Below, in pieces: positions 13,057-18,732 of a DNA stretch of 18,732 bases (position 1 is the first letter of the stretch; the number at the start of each line of letters is the position of its first letter). Under the pieces are notes generated by a model. That model was not told the DNA's origin and searched no databases. It saw only the letters and a list, made by a program, of their open reading frames with translations. The translations under genes and the position numbers were made by a program. Origin of the DNA: Minisyncoccota bacterium (lineage in GTDB: Bacteria > Verrucomicrobiota > Lentisphaeria > Oligosphaerales > MVZH01); contig JAIPIM010000036.1 in NCBI GenBank assembly GCA_021734725.1, positions 1 to 18,732 of the forward strand. Reading direction: 5' to 3'.

Positions 13057-13602
13057 ATGGCGGAAAATCCAAAAGTTATAGTGCTGTCAGAACAATTGAG
13101 GGGTCAGTCATTCGAACTGACGGAAACCAGGTATGACGTCGGTCGCCACGAAGACTGCGCCATCTGTATTCCAGACCCGACAGTCAGCAACCACCATTGC
13201 ACGTTGCTTAAGGAAAATGGCGACAGCGGCTATACTGTCAAAGACGAAGGAAGCACCAATGGGACGCGCGTGAATGGCGTGCGTCTGCAATCCGGAGATC
13301 AGCAAAAACTGGTCAACAGCGATATTCTGCAGGTCGGTGCGATTGAGATGTTGTATGATTCCGAGGAACAAGGCGACGCCTCCGCTGCCAGCACTCGTAC
13401 CGGCATTAATCTCCAGAGTACAGCTGGGACAACCTCGATTTCGGACGTACCTAATTTCTCGCCTTTTGGCGAGAATAAGGAAAGCTGGCGCAAGAAAAAA
13501 ACGTTTGCCGCGCTGTGTATCAAGGGGGCCGTCGTCCTCTTGGTGTTTGCCGTACTCGTGATTATAGCAGTACTACTCTATAAACTGCTTACCGTCGTTT
13601 AA
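13057..13602 (+). CDS. FHA-domain protein with a C-terminal membrane anchor
   Basis: The 181-residue product has a forkhead-associated domain at about 5-100 with the phosphothreonine-binding residues in place: YDVGRHED (Arg30), PTVSNHHCTL (Ser44, His47) and DEGSTNGTRVNG (Asn68). A polar linker follows, then KESWRKKK and one strongly hydrophobic helix (about 151-178) at the very end. This predicts a tail-anchored protein with the FHA domain in the cytoplasm, reading Ser/Thr phosphorylation at the membrane. The start is uncertain: ATG 13057 begins directly before the domain, while ATG 13018 and GTG 12988 would add 13 or 23 residues of low-complexity sequence, and none has a clear ribosome site. 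No kinase gene is adjacent. It is monocistronic and ends in a strong terminator. Confidence 0.85.
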   Translation: MAENPKVIVLSEQLRGQSFELTETRYDVGRHEDCAICIPDPTVSNHHCTLLKENGDSGYTVKDEGSTNGTRVNGVRLQSGDQQKLVNSDILQVGAIEMLYDSEEQGDASAASTRTGINLQSTAGTTSISDVPNFSPFGENKESWRKKKTFAALCIKGAVVLLVFAVLVIIAVLLYKLLTVV

Positions 13603-13693
13603 TTGTCCTCTTCAGATCAGGCTCCCGCATATGGGTCCCACACATAAACATTGTGCATAAGGACGTCCGTCCTGGAGTCCGAGTTACGCTGAC

Positions 13694-13736
13694 GGCCGGG
13701 GAAAATAGTGAAACCTATGCCCCCGGCCTGTTTTTT
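13694..13736 (+). terminator. Strong intrinsic terminator between the FHA gene and ftsH
   Basis: GGCCGGGG (13694-13701) pairs perfectly with CCCCGGCC (13721-13728), with an inner ATAG/CTAT pairing, and TTTTTT follows at 13731-13736. This ends the FHA transcript and means ftsH needs its own promoter, for which no good match was found in 13737-13809. Confidence 0.85.
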
Positions 13737-13809
13737 CTATCGAAATGGACGGCCATCTGCCGGTTTTTATGGTGTATAGCAACGAAATACAGAAATAAGG
13801 TCTTCCGAC

Positions 13810-15831
13810 ATGCCCGACGATAAAGGAACAGATAAACAGCACATGCCGCCCTCTCCGGGGGAGAGACCGCCCGGTCAGCAGCAGAAAGGGCCGGACGGCA
13901 AGCTTCCGCGCCCCCCTATCCAGACTTTTTTATTCTGGATCATTATCCTCTTTGCCCTGCCCCTGATCATCTTTTTCATCGGCCAGCAACAGGGCAAAGA
14001 CACGACCACCCTGATTCAGTCGGAGTTCGAATCGTATCTCAAAGATGGACACATTAGAAGCGCCACGGTCATTCGTGATCCGAACACCGGAGTGCGGGAA
14101 ATCAAGGGGACCTATATCCCGAAGACTGCCGGTGATGCCCAGGCCCCGCCAGCCCCCCTGCCATACAAGGTCGAAGTCACCTACACCGAAAAACTGGATG
14201 AATTGGTACGCGAATACGTGCCTGAACGCGAGACAAAAGTTACGTCAAACTTCTGGGGCAATATTCTGATCTCCCTGCTTCCTATCCTGCTCCTTGTCGG
14301 GCTTATTTACTTCCTGTTTTCACGTCAACTGAAATCGGCGGGACGAGGCGCCCTGCAGTTTGGTAAAAGTCGCGCGCGCCTCATGTCACCAACGCAAGAA
14401 CGTGTTACGTTCGACGACGTCGCCGGCGCTGACGAGGCCAAGGAAGAAGTTCAGGAAATCGTGGAATTCTTGAGTGCACCGGAAAAATTCAGGACCATTG
14501 GAGGGAAAATTCCCAAAGGCGTTCTCATGATCGGTCCGCCCGGCACGGGAAAAACACTGCTGGCGCGGGCAATTGCCGGCGAGGCAGGGGTCCCTTTCTT
14601 CTCGATCAGCGGATCGGATTTTGTCGAGATGTTCGTCGGCGTCGGTGCCAGCCGGGTTCGCGACATGTTTCAGGAAGGTAAACGTCACGCGCCCTGTCTT
14701 ATTTTTATTGATGAAATCGACGCTGTTGGACGCTCACGTTTTTCGGGTATCGGCGGTGGACATGACGAGCGAGAGCAGACCTTGAACGCTCTGCTCTCCG
14801 AAATGGACGGTTTCGAACCGAATGCCGGGATCATTGTATTGGCGGCTACCAACCGACCGGATGTGCTGGACCCAGCCCTCATGCGACCTGGTCGCTTCGA
14901 CCGCCGCATAGCGGTCGACCTCCGGGACACCGATGGCGGAAAACGTATTCTGGAGATCCATATCAAGAAGATTAAGCTCAAAGAAGGCACCGATCTGGCA
15001 GTCATTGCCAAAGGAACGCCGGGGTTCAGTGGAGCCGATTTGGCTAACTTGATCAACGAAGCCGCCCTCCGAGCCGCGCGGGAGGGAAAGAAAGAGGTTC
15101 AACTGGATGACTTGGAGGAGGCGCGTGACAAGGTCCGGTGGGGCAAAGAACGACGCAGTCGCACCATGGACGAAAAGGACCGAAAGGTAACCGCCGTTCA
15201 TGAAGCCGGCCACACGCTCGTCGGGCTCTATCTGGAACACGGCACCCCGCTACATAAAGTCACGATCATTCCCCGTGGCCAGGCATATCTCGGCGCGACC
15301 ATGAGCCTCCCGGAAAAAGACCGCTACACCCAAGGCCGCACGGAAATCGAGGATGAACTGGTCAAACTGATGGGGGGCCGTATTGCGGAAATTCTGGTAT
15401 GTAAAGATGTTACTACGGGCGCAGCCATGGACCTCAAACAGGCCACTGAAATCTCCCGCCGCATGGTATGTGAATGGGGCATGAGTGAAAAGCTCGGGCC
15501 ATTATCCTACGGACACCGTGAAGAACATATCTACCTGGGGCGGGATATCACACGCTCAGAGGATTACAGCGAGGAAACAGCGCGCGAAATCGATACCGAA
15601 ATCCGTGCTATCCTCGACCGGGCGCACCAGCGAGCCCGCAACATCCTGGAGGAGCATTTCGATCAACTGGAATTGCTTGGGAATACCCTGCTGGAGAAAG
15701 AAACGCTGACGGCCGTGGAGATTCGTGATCTGCTGGGTATGCCGCAACCTACGGCTGACGAGGAACCGGCCAATGGGGAAACGGAACGCCCGATATTTGA
15801 AGAAGAAAGCAACAGCACCCAGAGTAGTTAG
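13810..15831 (+). CDS. ftsH: ATP-dependent zinc metalloprotease FtsH
   Basis: The 673-residue protein has every FtsH element: a Pro/Gln-rich cytoplasmic N-terminal tail (1-36), membrane helix 1 (40-58), a small periplasmic domain, helix 2 (about 150-171), and the AAA+ domain with GPPGTGKT (242-249), the FVGVGASR pore loop, LIFIDEID (Asp301, Glu302) and ATNRPDVLDPALMRPGRFDRR (second region of homology). The peptidase has HEAGH (464-468) and the third zinc ligand Asp541 in TTGAAMDLKQATE. It forms a membrane-anchored hexamer that degrades unneeded or damaged membrane and cytosolic proteins. AAGG lies nine bases before the ATG. The length is typical, though the N-terminal tail is longer than in E. 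coli. The YggU gene follows by 41 bases. Confidence 0.97.
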   Translation: MPDDKGTDKQHMPPSPGERPPGQQQKGPDGKLPRPPIQTFLFWIIILFALPLIIFFIGQQQGKDTTTLIQSEFESYLKDGHIRSATVIRDPNTGVREIKGTYIPKTAGDAQAPPAPLPYKVEVTYTEKLDELVREYVPERETKVTSNFWGNILISLLPILLLVGLIYFLFSRQLKSAGRGALQFGKSRARLMSPTQERVTFDDVAGADEAKEEVQEIVEFLSAPEKFRTIGGKIPKGVLMIGPPGTGKTLLARAIAGEAGVPFFSISGSDFVEMFVGVGASRVRDMFQEGKRHAPCLIFIDEIDAVGRSRFSGIGGGHDEREQTLNALLSEMDGFEPNAGIIVLAATNRPDVLDPALMRPGRFDRRIAVDLRDTDGGKRILEIHIKKIKLKEGTDLAVIAKGTPGFSGADLANLINEAALRAAREGKKEVQLDDLEEARDKVRWGKERRSRTMDEKDRKVTAVHEAGHTLVGLYLEHGTPLHKVTIIPRGQAYLGATMSLPEKDRYTQGRTEIEDELVKLMGGRIAEILVCKDVTTGAAMDLKQATEISRRMVCEWGMSEKLGPLSYGHREEHIYLGRDITRSEDYSEETAREIDTEIRAILDRAHQRARNILEEHFDQLELLGNTLLEKETLTAVEIRDLLGMPQPTADEEPANGETERPIFEEESNSTQSS

Positions 15832-15872
15832 ATCTTTCGATTATCTACGTTGCACTAACGACACGGTCTAAC

Positions 15873-16175
15873 ATGCAGTATCCACCCTACCTGCAACAGC
15901 ACCCTGACGGGGCTTTGCTTCGCTTGCATATCCAGCCGAATGCGTCAACAACCGAAATAGTGGGCATGCATGGCGACCGGCTTAAGGTAAAACTTTCAAG
16001 CCCTCCAAGAGACGGCAAGGCAAACAAAGAACTCATTTCTTTCCTGCGCAAAATACTGGGGGTTCCCAAACAGCAAATCGTCCTCGTGCGCGGTAAATTG
16101 GGACGGCAAAAGGACATTCTGGTCAAAAACGACTCGCTTCGCCGGTTGTACAGGCTATGGCCGAGTAGCGTGTAA
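15873..16175 (+). CDS. DUF167 / YggU family protein (UPF0235)
   Basis: The 100-residue protein is a full-length DUF167 member. The diagnostic segments are LRLHIQPNASTTEIVGMHGDR, KVKLSSPPRDGKANKELISFL, and LGVPKQQIVLVRGKLGRQKDI. The family is widespread and small; its structure is known but its cellular role is not settled. The ATG at 15873 has no evident ribosome site, which suggests low expression or coupling to ftsH, whose stop is 41 bases upstream. The stop is only 5 bases from the convergent stop of the gene at 16181, with no bidirectional terminator seen. Confidence 0.9.
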   Translation: MQYPPYLQQHPDGALLRLHIQPNASTTEIVGMHGDRLKVKLSSPPRDGKANKELISFLRKILGVPKQQIVLVRGKLGRQKDILVKNDSLRRLYRLWPSSV

Positions 16176-16180
16176 CAGCA

Positions 16181-16963
16181 TCAAGATTGAATGATGCCCG
16201 CCCAGGCATCCACCTCAGCACAGACCTCGCGTATAGAAGTGTGTATCCCCGGCCGTGGACGAAAAACGATTCCGCCTCGGTAACCGTGCCACCGCAGAGC
16301 CTCATTCCAACGCGCCAGATCGCTGGCTGCCAGCGTCTCACCCAAGCCCGGTTCATAAACAAATCGAAGAACCCCGAGGTTCATGCCTGTATTTCGTACG
16401 AACGCCATGGGGTCAAAATCCCCATCCAACTCGCTGGGGAAGACATCGACACCCATCCGCAGCACAGGATGCATAACATCGTGTACTATATTGATGGCCA
16501 GATCCCACTCGCGTGACTGCGGACGTTCCATGGGATACCGCACAGTCAGACAGAGCGTAAGCCCGCAACTGTCGAGCGGAGAGATCACATTCTTCAGGAA
16601 CGCAACACGATCCGCTATTTCTCCTTCCCGCTCCTTTTCTGTAATGCGCTCTAAGCCAAGCCGCACACTGGCTGTCCGAACGCCCGCGCGTCCGCACCGT
16701 ATCAAGCGCTGCCCCAGAGTCCGCGCGACACTTTGCCGAACGCGGAGTGGAATATCGCTGAAGTATCGGCTTTCTTCGCTGGACAGTACGTCACGTACGC
16801 AGGCAAGATCAATCCCGCGAACCGCTGCCCGTTCGATGATTTCCGTGTTTTCGGTCAAGCAGGCAAGCGTGACTTCCGCAGCACGGATGCAACGGGTATC
16901 CGCGATAGCGTCGAACCATTCCTCGCCAGCTACATCGTCAACACTCAGGGCGACATGCATCAT
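16181..16963 (-). CDS. Unrecognised protein, possible TIM-barrel fold, coupled to rsmE
   Basis: This 260-residue protein is not assigned to a family. The start is set at 16963 because its ATG overlaps the rsmE stop (ATGA, 16963-16960) and AAGGG lies eight bases upstream; a longer reading to 17032 would overlap rsmE by 73 bases. Alternating predicted strands and helices (MHVALSVDD, IRAAEVTLACL, GIDLACVRDVL, VRTASVRLGLE, CGLTLCLTVRYP, MGVDVFPSELDGDFDP, MNLGVLRFVYEPG, GGIVFRPRPG) look like a beta/alpha barrel, loosely similar in rhythm to sugar-phosphate isomerase/AP-endonuclease-like proteins. Several acidic and His residues at strand ends could bind a metal. No signal peptide or membrane helix is visible. 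Function is unknown. Confidence 0.75.
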   Translation of the reverse strand: MMHVALSVDDVAGEEWFDAIADTRCIRAAEVTLACLTENTEIIERAAVRGIDLACVRDVLSSEESRYFSDIPLRVRQSVARTLGQRLIRCGRAGVRTASVRLGLERITEKEREGEIADRVAFLKNVISPLDSCGLTLCLTVRYPMERPQSREWDLAINIVHDVMHPVLRMGVDVFPSELDGDFDPMAFVRNTGMNLGVLRFVYEPGLGETLAASDLARWNEALRWHGYRGGIVFRPRPGIHTSIREVCAEVDAWAGIIQS

Positions 16964-17700
16964 ATCAACAACCCTTTCCCGCTCAGCCATCCCAAGAGTG
17001 CAGGCACTGCTGTTTCCACACGTAACGTCCAACGACCGACCTTCACAGGGACGAACCCGCTATTCTGAAGAGCGGCCTTCTCCTCTTCGGCGAATCCACC
17101 TTCGGGACCAATCCACACCGCCATTTCGTCCGCCCCTTTTAGGCTCTCCTCGACGCCATCTACAAACTCTTCATCGTCACCTGAATCACCATAAAGACCG
17201 CCGCCAGACCGTGTCGCGATCAAGTCTCCAAAATCTGCGGCCGCCTCAAATTGGGGAAGAAAATCATTCCCTGACTGTTTCATGGCGGCGACCGCCTCCC
17301 GTCGCCACTGATGGATGCTGCCGGCTTTTGGCCGAGCGACTGCGTACTCACATATCACGGGGCTGATACGCCACACTCCAAGTTCGGTTGCCTGTCGCAC
17401 AATCAGCGACATCTGCTTGCTTCGCGGTGGAGCGACGACCAGCCGGATTCGTCGTCGTGACGGAACAATACACTCCCGTTTTTCCACGCAACAAGTAAGA
17501 GAAGAACGCCGGCCGTAAGTACCCACGTCCGTGACCAGTCCATCCGCCCGAGTACCAACGCCGTCAAGAAGCACCAATCGGTCGCCCGGTTGAGCACGCA
17601 ATACGCGCACCGCGTGGCCGGCCTCTTCATCGCTGAGACTGACACACTCTCCCTCCGCTGGAATGGTAGGACAAAAAAAGTTGCGTTCGTCAACTGCCAA
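16960..17700 (-). CDS. rsmE: 16S rRNA (uracil1498-N3)-methyltransferase RsmE
   Basis: The 246-residue protein has the RsmE/SPOUT signatures: GHAVRVLRAQPGD in the N-terminal PUA-like domain (residues 28-40), SLIVRQATELGVWRISPV (98-115), AAMKQSGN (138-145), WIGPEGGFAEEE (196-207) and LRVETAVPALL (226-236), which form the knotted SAM site. It methylates N3 of U1498 in 16S rRNA using S-adenosylmethionine. The start is a TTG at 17700 with a very good AAGGGA site seven bases upstream; no in-frame ATG lies nearby. The site sits in the loop of a small GGAAT/ATTCC hairpin. It lies 68 bases after rdgB and overlaps the next gene by ATGA. Confidence 0.95.
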   Translation of the reverse strand: MAVDERNFFCPTIPAEGECVSLSDEEAGHAVRVLRAQPGDRLVLLDGVGTRADGLVTDVGTYGRRSSLTCCVEKRECIVPSRRRIRLVVAPPRSKQMSLIVRQATELGVWRISPVICEYAVARPKAGSIHQWRREAVAAMKQSGNDFLPQFEAAADFGDLIATRSGGGLYGDSGDDEEFVDGVEESLKGADEMAVWIGPEGGFAEEEKAALQNSGFVPVKVGRWTLRVETAVPALLGWLSGKGLLI

Positions 17701-17768
17701 TGGGGAATCCCTTGTATTCCATTGATCTTAACATTGCATGGAACGTCATAGTGTTCACGATTTTCGAT

Positions 17769-18362
17769 TTATGCGTCGAGAAGTCCCTGGGCAAGCGCGG
17801 CACGCAATGCCGCGGAGCGATGGCTCAAACGATTCTTCGTGTCGGCCGGTAACTCTGCAAACGTCTTATCATAACCGTCCGGCACAAACACGGGGTCATA
17901 GCCGAAACCGCCATTCCCGCGCGGTGCTCGGATGATTGTACCGCGTACTTCTCCAAAAGCGGTACCGACGAGAGCTGTCGGTACGGCCACCGCCACCACA
18001 CATACAAACCGAGCCCCCCGATCCGTCAAATTGGAGTCTTTGAGGTTACGCAGCAGCTTTTCCACATTCTGTTCGTCCGTTGCGTTTTCTCCTGCGTATC
18101 GGGCTGAATATACTCCCGGAACCCCCGCAAGCGAGAACACCTCAAGCCCAGAATCGTCCGCCAGGCACCTATGGCCAGTCGCGCGGGCAACCTCGAACGC
18201 CTTTTTAACAGCATTGGCCGCAAATGTATCGCCGTCCTCAACCACATCGGGTATTCCACCAACGTCCTCACGTCCAAGAATACGTATGCCATGAGGGCTC
18301 AATAAGGCACGTAATTCTCTAAGCTTATGACTGTTCCCAGTTGCTGCCAGAAGCGCCTTCAT
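17769..18362 (-). CDS. rdgB: Non-canonical purine NTP pyrophosphatase (ITP/XTP), RdgB/HAM1 family
   Basis: The 197-residue protein is a full-length HAM1/RdgB: ATGNSHKLRELRALL (7-21, phosphate-binding TGN..K), VVEDGDTFAANAVKKA (metal-binding Glu42), CLADDSGLEVFSLAG (Asp69, Asp70), GVYSARYAGE, GFGYDPVF and LSHRSAAL. It hydrolyses dITP, ITP and XTP to monophosphate and pyrophosphate, keeping deaminated purines out of DNA and RNA. The ATG at 18362 is preceded by GAGGGATAAAGG. It begins 10 bases after the phoH-like gene, so the two are very likely co-transcribed, with rsmE 68 bases downstream. Confidence 0.97.
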   Translation of the reverse strand: MKALLAATGNSHKLRELRALLSPHGIRILGREDVGGIPDVVEDGDTFAANAVKKAFEVARATGHRCLADDSGLEVFSLAGVPGVYSARYAGENATDEQNVEKLLRNLKDSNLTDRGARFVCVVAVAVPTALVGTAFGEVRGTIIRAPRGNGGFGYDPVFVPDGYDKTFAELPADTKNRLSHRSAALRAALAQGLLDA

Positions 18363-18372
18363 CCTTTATCCC

Positions 18373-18732
18373 TCACAAAATGTCCGCTGCAGTCTCCGCC
18401 AGCGCACTCCGTTCGCCCTTCACCAGTCCGACGTGCGCAGCCAATGGATTGCCGCGAAAGCGATCGAGGAGAAATACGAGCCCGTTCGACAACGCGTCAA
18501 CATACGGGTTGTCAATCTGATGCGGGTCCCCGGTCATTACAATCTTTGTTCCCATTCCCACTCTGGTTATTACAGTTTTAACTTCCAATGGTGTAAGGTT
18601 TTGGGCTTCATCAATAATAATGTACTGATGCGGGATACTGCGTCCGCGAATATACGTCAGCGGTTCGATGCTGATTTCTTCGCACTCCATGATGTCCGGC
18701 GGCAGGGAGCGAAACCGACTGCGCTTGTCTTC
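18373..18732 (-). CDS. phoH: PhoH-like ATPase, C-terminal part (cut by window edge)
   Basis: The frame stays open to the right edge and ends at 18373, giving the last 119 residues of a PhoH/YlaK-type ATPase. Clear family segments are SLPPDIMECEEISIEPL, IRGRSIPHQYIIIDEAQNLTP (Walker B DEAQ), EVKTVITRVGMGTKIVMTGDPHQIDNPYVD and GLVKGERSALAETAADIL. The TGDPxQIDNPYLD form is that of the PIN-PhoH fusion type, so the missing N-terminus probably has a PIN RNase domain and the Walker A motif. These proteins are linked to RNA unwinding and cleavage. Its stop is 10 bases upstream of the rdgB start. Confidence 0.92.
   Translation of the reverse strand, partial: EDKRSRFRSLPPDIMECEEISIEPLTYIRGRSIPHQYIIIDEAQNLTPLEVKTVITRVGMGTKIVMTGDPHQIDNPYVDALSNGLVFLLDRFRGNPLAAHVGLVKGERSALAETAADIL

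Noticed and set aside
16383..17366. 327-codon plus-strand open frame across the unassigned gene and rsmE
   Set aside because: It lies antisense to rsmE, whose motifs are certain, and its translation is Arg/Ser/Pro-rich as expected of a shadow frame.

Overview
The window reads as a stretch of a Gram-negative bacterial chromosome of slightly GC-rich composition. An ExbB/ExbD motor pair and several exported proteins imply a double membrane. The mix of genes would fit the Planctomycetes-Verrucomicrobia-Chlamydiae group or a related phylum, but this is a low-confidence guess from gene content. No rRNA, tRNA, CRISPR array, integrase or intact insertion sequence was seen. Three genes appear to use TTG starts: the DedA/ATP-grasp fusion, the TPR protein and rsmE.

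Left part (1-3976). The C-terminal end of a nitrate/sulfonate/taurine-type ABC ATPase enters from the left edge. It converges on a minus-strand three-gene cluster running from 3747 to 200: a DedA (VTT) membrane domain fused to an ATP-grasp ligase, an OlsB-like N-acyltransferase, and an OlsA/PlsC-like O-acyltransferase. Together they look like a pathway that builds, and perhaps translocates, an acylated amino-acid (ornithine-lipid-like) membrane lipid. The 230-base gap between the two acyltransferases carries short repeats. The divergent intergenic region (3748-3976) carries palindromes and a good promoter for a small exported coiled-coil protein.

Sulfur part (3977-7377). After the coiled-coil gene comes an ArsR-family repressor whose probable promoter is overlapped by an inverted repeat, then a four-module protein: CoA-disulfide-reductase-like flavoprotein, rhodanese, TusA and DsrE2. 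This is probably a self-regulated persulfide or polysulfide handling operon. A 20-base palindrome flanked by 6-7 base direct repeats sits on the stop codon and resembles a small insertion footprint.

Middle (7378-13736). A solitary URO-D-like gene has its own promoter and terminator. It is followed by an exbB-exbD-TPR operon with stop/start overlaps, then a monocistronic tail-anchored FHA protein ending in a strong intrinsic terminator.

Right part (13737-18732). ftsH and a DUF167/YggU gene lie on the plus strand. They converge, with 5 bases between stops, on a minus-strand housekeeping set: a phoH-like ATPase (cut by the right edge), rdgB, rsmE, and an unrecognised gene, possibly a TIM barrel, translationally coupled to rsmE.
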